Part shown: positions 19,294 through 27,233 of the stretch, piece after piece | Layout: every line of letters begins with the position of its first letter | How positions within the stretch are numbered: position 1 is the stretch's first letter | Source of the DNA: Streptomyces sp. UNOC14_S4 | GTDB lineage: Bacteria; Actinomycetota; Actinomycetes; Streptomycetales; Streptomycetaceae | Length of the DNA: 36,289 bases | Reading direction: 5' to 3' | Assembly (NCBI RefSeq): GCF_020740835.1 | Contig: NZ_JAINFC010000010.1 | Span: 1-36,289, forward strand | Program-made: the position numbers and the translations under genes | The notes under the pieces: model-generated | Database searches by the model: none | What the model was told of the DNA's origin: nothing | The model's input: only the letters and a program-made list of their open reading frames with translations

Positions 19294-20106
19294 TCACCGG
19301 ACCGGGTCGGGGGACGAGGCCTCCTCCGCCTCGTGGACGAAGTCCTCCTCCACGTCGTGGTCGACGTAGCCGGCCCCGCGCAGGTCGCCGGTCTCGCCGT
19401 CGAGCTCGCGCCAGTCGGTGAGGAAGGTCGGGCCGTAGCCGTAGGCCACCAGCAGCCGGTCGCCGGGGGTGCGCTTGCGCCGGGTGCCGTGCATCAGCGC
19501 CTCGTTGAGCAGCAGCAGGTCACCGGCGCGCACGTAGAGGTCGGACAGGGTGGGGAAGCCCTCGTCGATCAGCGAGGCGCGGGCGCCGCGCTCGGCGCGC
19601 GGGCGCAGCAGCGGGAAGTTGGCCTTGTGCGAGCCCTGGATGTAGCAGAAGGAGCCGTCCTCGCGGGAGGTGATGTCGCTGAGGTAGACGAGGGTCTTGA
19701 CGTACGGGCAGTAGAGCTTGCCGTCGTGGTAGGTGTGGGTGATCGACATGTCGCGGCCCACGGTCCCGCCGTCGAGGTCGAGCAGTTCGGCGTTGCCACC
19801 GTGCAGATAGAGCACGCTGTCGGGGCCGCGGCGCAGGCCGTAGCCCTCCAGCAGGCGCAGCGGCTGGTTGACGACGTCGCGGACGGGGCCGAGGAGTCTC
19901 GCGTCGAGGGCGGTCCTGGCGAAGAGCGCGCTCGCGGCGGGGAGATCCGTGAAGCGCGCGGTGTTGGCGAAACCGGAGTCGACCGGTGCGATCCGGTCGA
20001 GCTCGGCGCGCATCGCGGCCACCTCGTCGGCGCCGAAGGCCCCGGGGATCAGCAGGAATCCGGTGGTGTCGAAGAGGTAGAGCTGCTCGGGGGAGAGTGC
20101 GGTCAC
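19294..20106 (-). CDS. PhyH-family oxygenase with HxG in place of HxD
   Basis: The 270-aa product resembles phytanoyl-CoA dioxygenases, Fe(II)/2-oxoglutarate enzymes. It has the EDGSFCYIQGSHK segment (150-161), distal ligand His206 (MHG) and 2-oxoglutarate-binding Arg217. Aligning the family pattern H-x-D...K...YL-D from the conserved segment places the first motif at His127-Asp128-Gly129, so the Asp ligand is Gly. HxG/HxA at this position is known in Fe/2OG halogenases. Asp128 could also shift into place. It lies 7 bp after an aminotransferase gene in the sugar operon. Likely tasks are hydroxylation, halogenation, desaturation or epimerisation of the sugar. Confidence 0.85.
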   Translation of the reverse strand: MTALSPEQLYLFDTTGFLLIPGAFGADEVAAMRAELDRIAPVDSGFANTARFTDLPAASALFARTALDARLLGPVRDVVNQPLRLLEGYGLRRGPDSVLYLHGGNAELLDLDGGTVGRDMSITHTYHDGKLYCPYVKTLVYLSDITSREDGSFCYIQGSHKANFPLLRPRAERGARASLIDEGFPTLSDLYVRAGDLLLLNEALMHGTRRKRTPGDRLLVAYGYGPTFLTDWRELDGETGDLRGAGYVDHDVEEDFVHEAEEASSPDPVR

Positions 20107-20113
20107 GGGGCGG

Positions 20114-21253
20114 TCACCTCTCCACGGCCGTTTCCAGGGCGGTCCGCAGGGCGGCGAGGACGGTGTCGGCGTCGTCCTCGCCCATGCGGGTGTGCAGGGG
20201 CAGACAGATGTGGTGGGCGCAGAGGGCCTCGGCGACGGGGAAGCGCCCGGCGGGGATCCGGCCGTCGAAGACGGGCTGCGCGCCGAGCGGCATCTCGTAG
20301 ATCTCGCCGCCGAGTTGCACCCCGGCCTCCTTCATCCGGGCGCGCAGGGCCGCCCGGTCCACGGCGGGGTCGAGGGCGACGACGTACTTGTACCAGCTGG
20401 CGGGGGTGTGCCGCGGCAGCACGGGCCGTACGTACGGCAGGTTCCGCAGGCCGGTGGTGTAGCGCTGGGCGAGCCGGTCGCGGGTCTTGAGGAACTCGTC
20501 GAGGCGGCGCAGCTGGGCCCGGCCGACGGCCGCGTGCAGCTCGCTCATGCGGGCGTTCTCGCCGAGTACGGTGTGGTGGCTGCGCCACTCCTCGGGTTTG
20601 CCGAGGTTGCGGTAGAGGCGTACGCGCGCGGCGAGTTCGTCGTCGTCGGTGACGACCATGCCGCCTTCGGCGGAGGTGATGACCTTGGTGGCGAAGAAGG
20701 AGAAGGCGCCCGCCGTGCCGAAGGTCCCGGCGTGGCGTCCGCCGAGGCGGCTGCCGTGGGCGTGCGCGCAGTCCTCCAGCAGCCACAGGCCGCGCCGGGC
20801 GCACCAGTCGGCGATCGCGGTGATGTCGGGCGGGATGATGCCGCCCATGTGGACGAGGAGGACGCCCGCCGTCGCGCCGGTGACGGCCGCGTCGAGGGTG
20901 CGGGGGCTGGGCGCGAGGGTGTCGGCCTCGACGTCGACGAGCCGTACGCGCAGGCCCGTGAGGAGGGGCGCGGCGGCGGAGGAGTAGAAGGCGTTGGCGG
21001 GGACGAGCACCTCGCCCTCGCCGTGCTCGCCGACCGTGGCGCGCAGGGCGCAGACCAGGGCGGCGGTGCCGGAGGCGACGGCGACGGCGTGCCGGGCCCC
21101 GGTGAAGCGGGCCATGTCGGCCTCGAACGCGGCGACTTCGGCGCCCTGGGCGAGCTGTCCGGTCTCCAGGGAGGTGCGGACGGCGGCGAGGATCGTGTCG
21201 ATGTCGGTGTCCGAGAAGTCCGGGCGCACCGGCACCACCTTCGGGGCCGTCAC
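20114..21253 (-). CDS. DegT/DnrJ/EryC1 aminotransferase 1
   Basis: The 379-aa PLP aminotransferase has SGTAAL (61-66), LLEDCAH (Asp161 contacting the PLP nitrogen) and FFATKVITSAEGG, with Lys190 forming the Schiff base. These enzymes transaminate keto-sugars, usually from Glu or Gln. The GTG start at 21253 overlaps the stop of the upstream epimerase gene as GTGA, which fixes the start despite a long open upstream frame. With the dehydrogenase it would place an amino group on a sugar. Confidence 0.92.
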   Translation of the reverse strand: MTAPKVVPVRPDFSDTDIDTILAAVRTSLETGQLAQGAEVAAFEADMARFTGARHAVAVASGTAALVCALRATVGEHGEGEVLVPANAFYSSAAAPLLTGLRVRLVDVEADTLAPSPRTLDAAVTGATAGVLLVHMGGIIPPDITAIADWCARRGLWLLEDCAHAHGSRLGGRHAGTFGTAGAFSFFATKVITSAEGGMVVTDDDELAARVRLYRNLGKPEEWRSHHTVLGENARMSELHAAVGRAQLRRLDEFLKTRDRLAQRYTTGLRNLPYVRPVLPRHTPASWYKYVVALDPAVDRAALRARMKEAGVQLGGEIYEMPLGAQPVFDGRIPAGRFPVAEALCAHHICLPLHTRMGEDDADTVLAALRTALETAVER

Positions 21254-22182
21254 CGGCTGTTCGCCTCCGCCCCGGTGCCGCGGGCGGCGAGCTCCATGCG
21301 CAGCCCCTCGTCGATGGTGATCACGGGTTTCCAGCCGAGCTGGGCCCTGGCCTTGGCGGTGGAGACGAAGCGCTGGGAGTAGACGAGTTCGCCGCGGCGG
21401 GTGGGTTCCTCGCGGTGGACGATGGGCACGCCGCCGTACAGGGCGGAGACGCGTTCGGCGAGTTCGCGGGTGCTGAGGATCTCCGGGCCCTCCAGGTTGT
21501 AGACCTGGTTCGCGGCGACGGGGGCGGTGGCGCGGTGGAAGGCGTCGGCGAGGTCGTGCACGTGGAGGAACGCGCGGCGTTCGGTGCCGTCGCCGAAGAC
21601 GGTCAGCGGCCCGCCCTCGGCGGCGAGCCGCAGGAACGCGGAGACGACGAGGCCGGGCCACATGCCGGGCCCGTAGACGGGGCTGTAGCGCAGCACGGTG
21701 CAGTCCAGGCCGCGCAGCCGGGCGTAGTCGCGGGCCAGCAGCTCCTTGGCGATCATCGAGGTGGTGTAGAAGTGGCCCGCGCCGGTGGGCAGGAAGGGCT
21801 CGTCCTCGTCGATGGCCTCGACGCGCATGGCGTTGTAGACCCAGCAGCTGCCCGCGATGACGACACGGGAGACACCGGCCCCGGCCGCGGCCTCCAGGAC
21901 GGCGGCCGTGCCGGTCACGTTGACGTCCATGGCGGTCACGGGGTCGGCGAGGACGGCCCTGGCGTCGGCGACCCCGGCCAGGTGCATGACGGCGTCGGGC
22001 CGCCAGGCGGCGAGGAGCGCGGCCAGTTCGTCCTTGGCCGTGACGGACAGGGCCGTGCCGGGATGGGGGTCGTCAGGAGTCCAGTGGGTGTCGACGACGT
22101 GGACGTCGTGACCCTCCTCGTGGAACTTGCGGGCCACGTGCCGGCCGATGAAGCCGGATCCACCTGTCACCAGGCAACGCAT
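21250..22182 (-). CDS. NAD-dependent epimerase/dehydratase-like protein, YxxxM variant
   Basis: The 310-aa extended SDR has GGSGFIG (7-13), MHLAG (66-70), Ser112 and RYSPVYGPG. The catalytic YxxxK motif reads Tyr139-T-T-S-Met143; the nearest Lys is 146. Loss of the Lys would weaken deprotonation of Tyr, so it may be a poor epimerase, a binding or reductase variant, or may use Lys146. The ATG is shared with the upstream stop (TGATG). It acts on a nucleotide sugar by family; its exact reaction is unknown. Confidence 0.88.
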   Translation of the reverse strand: MRCLVTGGSGFIGRHVARKFHEEGHDVHVVDTHWTPDDPHPGTALSVTAKDELAALLAAWRPDAVMHLAGVADARAVLADPVTAMDVNVTGTAAVLEAAAGAGVSRVVIAGSCWVYNAMRVEAIDEDEPFLPTGAGHFYTTSMIAKELLARDYARLRGLDCTVLRYSPVYGPGMWPGLVVSAFLRLAAEGGPLTVFGDGTERRAFLHVHDLADAFHRATAPVAANQVYNLEGPEILSTRELAERVSALYGGVPIVHREEPTRRGELVYSQRFVSTAKARAQLGWKPVITIDEGLRMELAARGTGAEANSR

Positions 22183-23153
22183 CAGGACCTCTTCCGAAGG
22201 CTGGGAGTCCGAGGGCTGGGAGTCCGAAGGTCGGTAGTCCGGGAGCTGGGAGAAGGGAGCAGGGTGGCGGGGGCCGCCGCGCAGCCGTCGTCCGCGTCCG
22301 GCGTGGCCTCCAGCAGGGTGAGGAAGCGCCGGTCGGCGAGCTCCTCCGTGGTGTGCTGCTGGGGAATGCGGAAGTCGCGGCGGGTGCGCTGCTGGTGGGG
22401 CATGAGCCTGCCGACGCTGCCCATGCAGTTGCGGCAGGCCCGCAGGGGCTCGGGGCGCCGGAGGTGGTCCAGGAGCCGCCGGGCGAACCCGGGGTCGTCG
22501 GAGAGGGGAAGGGCGTCCGCCCAGATGTCGTCGCGGTCGGCCAGGACCTGGGGGATGAACACCGACTGCGGGCAGGTGAAGAAGTGGCCCTCGTAGACGG
22601 TGTGGCAGCGCCAGACGTGGGCGATCTGGCAGGTCGTATAGATGCGCCGGACGAGGTGGTCGTCGTCGGTGCCGTGCTCGGAGTAGGAGTAGCGGAAGTG
22701 GGAGTAGTGGGCGACGGTCAGGGTGACGCCGTGCTCGGCCGCCCGGGCCTCGACGCGCTCGCGCTGCTCCTGGCCGAGCTCCCGGCCGGGGTAGACGGAG
22801 ATCTCCACCTCGTCCACGGCCGCCCAGAAGTCCTCGCCCGCGCGGGGCAGCAGGACTCCGTTGGTGCAGACGAGGATGCGGGGCGCGACGCCCGAGGCGC
22901 GGACGGCGTGCAGGATCTCCACGAGCCGCGGGTGCAGCAGCGGCTCCCCGCCGAGCACCTTGACGAACCGCGCGCGGAAGGAGCGCGCCAGCAGGTCCAG
23001 GTCGCGGGCGATGGTCTCCGGGTCGGCCAGGGAGCGGGTGAAGGCCGGTGAGAGGTGGCTGCAGGAGGCGCAGCCGAGGTTGCAGTGGTAGGCGACGTTG
23101 ATCTCGCAGCCTTCGGGCGTTTCGACCTTGCCGTTCACCATGCGATAGGTCAT
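22182..23153 (-). CDS. Radical SAM enzyme with auxiliary Cys cluster
   Basis: The 323-aa protein has the radical SAM motif C-x3-C-x2-C at Cys24/28/31 and GGEP (68-71). Further cysteines at 175, 183, 194, 240 and 243 suggest a SPASM/twitch-type auxiliary Fe-S site. Relatives in aminocyclitol and sugar pathways do dehydrogenation, epimerisation or diol dehydration. The chosen ATG is 23153. The frame stays open upstream through a 12-bp repeat to 23351, so a longer N-terminus is possible. The last 20 residues are encoded by 15-bp tandem repeats. It is translationally linked to the next gene. Confidence 0.88.
   Translation of the reverse strand: MTYRMVNGKVETPEGCEINVAYHCNLGCASCSHLSPAFTRSLADPETIARDLDLLARSFRARFVKVLGGEPLLHPRLVEILHAVRASGVAPRILVCTNGVLLPRAGEDFWAAVDEVEISVYPGRELGQEQRERVEARAAEHGVTLTVAHYSHFRYSYSEHGTDDDHLVRRIYTTCQIAHVWRCHTVYEGHFFTCPQSVFIPQVLADRDDIWADALPLSDDPGFARRLLDHLRRPEPLRACRNCMGSVGRLMPHQQRTRRDFRIPQQHTTEELADRRFLTLLEATPDADDGCAAAPATLLPSPSSRTTDLRTPSPRTPSLRKRS
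22193..22252 (-). repeat. 15-bp tandem repeat x4 in the radical SAM 3' end
   Basis: Units starting TCCGAAGG-CTGGGAG at 22193, 22208, 22223 and 22238 are imperfect copies, 15 bp each and in frame. They encode a Pro/Ser/Thr/Arg pentapeptide tail. Confidence 0.8.
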
Positions 23154-23161
23154 CGGGTCAC

Positions 23162-23209
23162 CATGCGGCTGGTCATGCGGCTGGCCTTGTGACTGGTCAT
23201 GCGACTGGT
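23162..23209 (-). repeat. 12-bp tandem repeat x4 at the radical SAM start
   Basis: Units like CATGCGGCTGGT begin at 23162, 23174, 23186 and 23198, just upstream of the chosen start. If translated they give His-Asp-Gln-Ser/Pro tetrapeptides. The array fills part of the 104-bp space after the GT2 stop. Confidence 0.8.
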
Positions 23210-23257
23210 CATGGGGTTCTGCCTCGGTCTCGCTCGGTGTGCGCTCGCTCCCGGGCG

Positions 23258-24163
23258 TCAGTCCTGCCAGGAGAACGTCGCGTCGAAGGGGCGGGTGAAG
23301 TCGTTGGAGTAACCGCCGAGGTGGTAGTGGAGCGTGGGTCTCCCGGTGCACGAGACGGGTTCGCGGCGCTCGCGCAGGCTCATGGCGAGCTTGTCGTCCT
23401 CGCCGATGAGCCGTGCCTCGTCGGCGGCGTCGAAGTCGTCGGTGAAGGGGACCTCCAGCAGCAGTTCACGGGCGAGCAGCCACTCCCCCGTGTCCACGGA
23501 GATCACCGGCTCGGGCACGTCCAGCGGGTCGAGCCGGTCGCGGCGGACGCAGGTGCCGGGGCGTACGACGCCCTTGGCGCGCATGCGCGCGTACTCGGCG
23601 CGGCCTTCCTCCGGGTCGCGGGCCCAGGGGTCGCGCTGTTCCAGATAGGGGGTGCCGTCCCGGTTCAGCATGCGCAGGTGCGAATGCACGGCGCGGTGGC
23701 CGGTGCGCGCGGCGCACTCCAGGAGGCTGTCGAGGTGGTCGGGCTCCCAGGTGTTGTCGTCGTCGAGGAAGGCGATCCAGGGGGCCTCGCTGATCCGTAC
23801 GGCCATGTTGCGCAGCCGTGACGAGCGTCCGGGGCCCGATACGTCGCGGGGGCCGCGGCCCACGAGGATCCAGCGGACGTTGGCGGGCAGCGGCCCGCCC
23901 TCGCGCAGGGAGCGGTAGGAGGCGTCGCAGTCGTCGAGCACGACGATGTGCTCGAACGGGGCGTGGATCTTCTGCTCCTGGACGCTGCGCAGGGCGCGGG
24001 CCAGCAGCTCCGGCCGGGTTCTGGTGATGGTGACGACGGTGACCAGCACGGGAGGGCCGCCCTTCGTGGCCGCGGTTGACTGCCCATCGGTTACTGACTG
24101 ACCTTCAACTGACCGGATTTCAGCCGAAGAACTTTCGGTCGGCCGCCCTTCAGAGGGGGACAT
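23258..24163 (-). CDS. GT2-family (GT-A) glycosyltransferase
   Basis: The 301-aa product has a GT-A fold. VTVVTITRTRPELL opens the domain near 41-54, VVLDDCD lies near 74-80, and the metal/nucleotide DxD motif is LDDDNTW (Asp134-136). GEDDKLAMSLRER near the C-terminus is the catalytic-base region. The first 35 residues form a polar Ser/Glu/Thr-rich tail. ATG 24163 overlaps the kinase gene by 14 bases. It probably adds a second sugar or forms the glycosidic bond to the aglycone. Confidence 0.85.
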   Translation of the reverse strand: MSPSEGRPTESSSAEIRSVEGQSVTDGQSTAATKGGPPVLVTVVTITRTRPELLARALRSVQEQKIHAPFEHIVVLDDCDASYRSLREGGPLPANVRWILVGRGPRDVSGPGRSSRLRNMAVRISEAPWIAFLDDDNTWEPDHLDSLLECAARTGHRAVHSHLRMLNRDGTPYLEQRDPWARDPEEGRAEYARMRAKGVVRPGTCVRRDRLDPLDVPEPVISVDTGEWLLARELLLEVPFTDDFDAADEARLIGEDDKLAMSLRERREPVSCTGRPTLHYHLGGYSNDFTRPFDATFSWQD

Positions 24164-25262
24164 GCCCGGCCTCGCTGCCGCTGTCGGTGAACCGGAACGG
24201 CAGGGCGCGCAGCCCGGCCTCGGCCATCGCCGCGCGTACCTCGGTCTGGCGGCGGCCCGGCTCGCACACCAGCAGCAGGAAGCCGCCGCCGCCCGAGCCG
24301 AGCAGTTTGCCGCCCGCCGCACCCGCCTCGACGGCGCGGTCGTGCAGGGCCTGGAGCGCCGGGCTGCTCACCCGGGAGCCGAGTTTGGACTTGAGCCGCC
24401 AGTGCTCCTCGACGAGCCCGGCCACCCCGGAGACGTCACCGGCGCGCAGGCAGTCGGCCATGTCGTCGGCGAGGCGCCGGATCGCGTGCAGCCGGGTGAG
24501 GGAGTCGCTGTGGCCTTCGAGGGTGCGCCGGTTCTGCTCGGCCAGGACGTCACCGGCGTCCCGGCTGATGCCGGTGTGGAAGAGCATCAGTCGCTCCTCC
24601 AGACCGTCGCGCACGCGGGGCGGGAGGTCGAGGGGTTCGGGGTCGACCCGGCCGGAGCGGTGGAAGCGCAGCAGCAGGATCCCGCCGTAGGCGGCGAGGT
24701 AGTGGTCCTGCTTGCCGACCGCGCGCCCGAGGTCCTCGATCTCCACGCGGGCGGCGGTCTCGGCCAGCTCGCGTGCCGAGGCGGCGCGCGGGTGGGCGGC
24801 GGCGTGCAGCAGGGACACGGCGAAGGCGGCGGAGCCGCCGAGCCCGCTGCCCGGCGGGACGTCGCTGAAGACGGCGACCTGCCGGTCGCGGTGCAGCCCG
24901 GCGCGCAGCAGGCAGGCCCGGGTCATGCGGTTGGGGTGGTCGGCGGCGGTGTCGCACAGTTCGTACGACTCCGAGTATGGCTCGGAGTGCGACTCGGAAT
25001 GCGACTCGGAGGCGGTGCGCAGTCGCCCGGAGAACTCCCGGGGGAAGACGGTGACACCGACGTAGCGGTCGATGGCACAGCCGATGACCAGGCCGCCGTG
25101 GCGGGAGGAGTAGCTCGGGATGTCGGTGCCGCCCCCGGCCAGGGAGATCCGCAGCGGTGAGCGCGCGGTGACCATGGCCGGGCGGACCGCGCCCGGTGCC
25201 GGGCGGTGCGGCGGCTCGCGGGTGCCGAGCGCGGGCCCGTACTCCTGCTGAAGGTCCATCAT
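24150..25262 (-). CDS. HddA-like heptose-7-phosphate kinase (GHMP)
   Basis: The 370-aa GHMP kinase has RSPLRISLAGGGTD near 34-47, the ATP loop PPGSGLGGSAA (136-146) and a C-terminal GSGGGG motif. This matches D-glycero-alpha-D-manno-heptose-7-phosphate kinases (HddA) and related fucose-type kinases, not galactokinase. HddA makes heptose 1,7-bisphosphate for GmhB. A repetitive Ser/Glu/His stretch (85-100) is encoded by 12-bp repeats. Two ATGs in a row (25262 and 25259) follow a GAAGG site; either may be used. Confidence 0.88.
   Translation of the reverse strand: MMDLQQEYGPALGTREPPHRPAPGAVRPAMVTARSPLRISLAGGGTDIPSYSSRHGGLVIGCAIDRYVGVTVFPREFSGRLRTASESHSESHSEPYSESYELCDTAADHPNRMTRACLLRAGLHRDRQVAVFSDVPPGSGLGGSAAFAVSLLHAAAHPRAASARELAETAARVEIEDLGRAVGKQDHYLAAYGGILLLRFHRSGRVDPEPLDLPPRVRDGLEERLMLFHTGISRDAGDVLAEQNRRTLEGHSDSLTRLHAIRRLADDMADCLRAGDVSGVAGLVEEHWRLKSKLGSRVSSPALQALHDRAVEAGAAGGKLLGSGGGGFLLLVCEPGRRQTEVRAAMAEAGLRALPFRFTDSGSEAGHVPL
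24967..25014 (-). repeat. 12-bp tandem repeat x4 inside the kinase gene
   Basis: Units like GACTCGGAATGC begin at 24967, 24979, 24991 and 25003. They keep frame and encode Glu-Ser-His-Ser-type tetrapeptides in a probable surface loop of the kinase. Confidence 0.8.
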
Positions 25263-25281
25263 CAACGCCTTCGGTAGGGAG

Positions 25282-25318
25282 CCTTCGTGGCCTTCGTGGC
25301 CTTCATGGCCTTCGGTGG
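25282..25318 (-). repeat. 9-bp tandem repeat x4 between aminotransferase and kinase genes
   Basis: CCTTCGTGG repeats at 25282, 25291, 25300 (one change) and 25309 (one insertion). The array lies in the 74-bp gap between the two genes, just upstream of the kinase ribosome-binding site as read on the minus strand. It could affect spacing or RNA structure. Confidence 0.8.
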
Positions 25319-25336
25319 CGGAGCCCAGGGCGGGGT

Positions 25337-26629
25337 TCAGGCCCGGGAGAGCTGTGCCCTGGCCTTCTCGACGGCCGTCGCGATCAGCTCCATGCGCTCG
25401 GGCGGGGCGAGGAACATACGGTGCGGCAGGACGACCGCGCTCTCGCCCGCGGCCTCGGCGACGGGCAGCGAGAACCGGGACGGGTCCAGCTCGCGGGCGC
25501 GCCGCGGGTCGTGCGCGGGCCGGAACCAGCCGGAGGCCAGCGGCTGGTAGAGGACGTTGTCGCTGAGCGCCGAGTCGATGGGCTCGACCTGCAGGCCGAG
25601 GTGCTGCGACATGACGCCCGCGACCGCGTGCTTGGCACCGGGCCCGAAGACCGCCGGGTCCAGCCGGATGCAGTACTGGTAGGCGGCGTCCTCGGTGAGC
25701 GCGGCCGGGCGGGCGAGCGGGGCCACGCCGTCGACGCCGGCGAGGAGTTCGTCCAGCCGCCGCATCGCCACGCGCCTGCGGGCGTTCTCCTCGTCGAGGC
25801 GGCCGAGCCCGTCCAGCGCGACGGCCGCGTTGAACTCGCTCATGCAGTAGTTGTAGCCCTGGACGCCGGGCAGCTCCTCCAGCTCCAGCTCGCCGAGCGG
25901 GGTGCCCTGGCGGCGCCCGCGGCCGTCCACGCGCTTGCGGTAGAGCCGGCTGTGGAGGGCGGGGTCGGAGGTGACGGCGATGCCGCCCTCGCCCGCGGTG
26001 AGCAGCTTGGTCTGCTGGAGGCTGAAGGCGGCGGCGTCACCGAACGCGCCGAGCCTGCGCCCGCGCCAGGTGGCGCCGTGCACGTGGGAGCAGTCCTCCA
26101 GCAGCGCGACGCCGCGCCTGCGGCAGAGCTCGGTGAACCCGTCGAGGTCCGCCGCCGAGCCGTAGAGGTGGACGACCATGACGGCCCGGGTCCGCTCAGT
26201 GATCGCCGCCTCGGCCGCCGCGACCGACATGCACAGGGTGTCGGGCTCGACGTCGACCAGGACCGGCACCGCGCCGACGCGCAGCACGGACGAGGCACAG
26301 GCCACCCAGGTCAGCCCGGGGACGAGCACCTCGTCCCCGACGCCGACCCCCAAGGCCTCCAGGGCGATCGTCAGCGCCGCGGAGCCGTTGCACGTGGGAA
26401 CGGCGTGGGCGGTGCCGGTGTACGCGGCGAACGCGTCGGCGAACGCCTGCTCGTACGAGGGGGTGCCGGTGTAGGCGCCGCTGACGGCCCACCGGCCGGA
26501 CCGCAGCGCGGCGAGGAGGTGTTCCTCGGTCTTCTCGGTGTATATGGGCCACGTGGGCCAGACGCTCTCCTCGGCAGGTGGCTCCCCGCCTCGGGCTAAC
26601 CGCTCTTCGCTCCGGGTCTGCGTCGTCAA
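25337..26629 (-). CDS. DegT/DnrJ/EryC1 aminotransferase 2 (StsC-like), with TTA codon
   Basis: The 430-aa PLP aminotransferase has NGSAAL (81-86), LLEDCSHVHG (Asp179) and SLQQTKLLTAGEGG (Lys208). The N-terminal WPTWPIY and SGRWAVSG segments resemble scyllo-inosose/keto-cyclitol aminotransferases of aminoglycoside pathways. It is the first gene of the ten-gene operon. The TTG start at 26629 follows GGAGG at nine bases. Codon 11 is TTA (26597-26599), the rare leucine codon read by bldA tRNA, so translation of this gene may be limited to late growth. It would add an amino group to a keto-heptose or cyclitol. Confidence 0.92.
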   Translation of the reverse strand: MTTQTRSEERLARGGEPPAEESVWPTWPIYTEKTEEHLLAALRSGRWAVSGAYTGTPSYEQAFADAFAAYTGTAHAVPTCNGSAALTIALEALGVGVGDEVLVPGLTWVACASSVLRVGAVPVLVDVEPDTLCMSVAAAEAAITERTRAVMVVHLYGSAADLDGFTELCRRRGVALLEDCSHVHGATWRGRRLGAFGDAAAFSLQQTKLLTAGEGGIAVTSDPALHSRLYRKRVDGRGRRQGTPLGELELEELPGVQGYNYCMSEFNAAVALDGLGRLDEENARRRVAMRRLDELLAGVDGVAPLARPAALTEDAAYQYCIRLDPAVFGPGAKHAVAGVMSQHLGLQVEPIDSALSDNVLYQPLASGWFRPAHDPRRARELDPSRFSLPVAEAAGESAVVLPHRMFLAPPERMELIATAVEKARAQLSRA

Positions 26630-27149
26630 GATCGGGGACCTCCGTGCTCACATGACCACGGCTCGGGCACGCCGACGACCGTGGTCGAAAATGGGGGGTG
26701 TGCCACGGGTCTCACACAAGTACGCTCAAGTACGCTCGCATCCCGGTGAGTTGAGCGGACGCGAGGGTTCAGAGCTTACCCAGTCAACTGATGGCAGTGT
26801 CAACCATCCGTAAGCATCTTGCCACTTAGCGCGATTTAGCCGGATGTACAGCCTCCGAGGTGCGCGCCTCCGGGACCGGGTCCGCATACCCCGACGGCGC
26901 GACGCCCTCGCGCCAGAACCGGACAGTTCGGATTCCGCATCACGCTTGGAGCCCCTCAAGCAATCACTTCACCCGATCACCTGACGTTCAGAACAAGCCA
27001 TCGAATGCAATATACAAGCCGTCAAAGGAGTGGCCCGACGCGTCAGGAGAGCGCTAAGAGCTCTCGCCAGGGGCTCGTGGCAGCGCTTCGCTACCGTGTG
27101 GCTCAAATGAGTCGGTCCACTGCTGAAAGAACAACGGGGTGCATCGCCC
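26630..27149. promoter_or_regulatory. Divergent intergenic region between the sugar operon and kdp
   Basis: The 520-bp gap holds no convincing gene. It contains a perfect 10-bp tandem repeat (26717-26736), a less GC-rich centre (26775-27025) and a hairpin GAGAGC/GCTCTC (27047-27065) ahead of kdp. TATACA at 27011 could be a -10 box for kdp, but no matching -35 was found. It marks the cluster edge. Confidence 0.5.
26717..26736. repeat. Perfect 10-bp tandem direct repeat
   Basis: CAAGTACGCT occurs twice in immediate succession, about 90 bp upstream of the sugar operon's first codon. It could be a binding site for an activator or repressor. No regulator was identified. Confidence 0.6.
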
Positions 27150-27233
27150 ATGGCGGACTTGTTGTACATCGGCCTCACCGTCCTCGCCTTCGTCCTCCTC
27201 CACCTCGCCGCCAAGGGGGTGGAGCGCCTGTGA
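27150..27233 (+). CDS. Small membrane peptide upstream of kdpF
   Basis: The 27-aa ORF starts [11 protein letters not shown] and is one hydrophobic helix ending in KGVERL. Its TGA overlaps the kdpF GTG as GTGA, so it is likely translated and coupled. The upstream ribosome-binding sequence is weak. It may be a small Kdp-associated or leader peptide; function unknown. Confidence 0.6.
   Translation: MADLLYIGLTVLAFVLLHLAAKGVERL

Noticed and set aside
22193..25318. CRISPR array
   Set aside because: Units are 9-15 bp, contiguous, without spacers, and mostly in frame within genes.
16642..26629. Classic 2-deoxystreptamine aminoglycoside cluster
   Set aside because: No 2-deoxy-scyllo-inosose synthase is present, despite the StsC-like aminotransferase and APH-like kinase.
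26726..26959. 77-codon minus-strand frame upstream of the sugar operon
   Set aside because: Arg/Ser-rich, no ribosome-binding site or domain, and it covers the likely promoter repeats.
26990..27149. c-di-AMP (ydaO) riboswitch ahead of kdp
   Set aside because: Considered because kdp genes can carry one, but the conserved riboswitch segments were not found.
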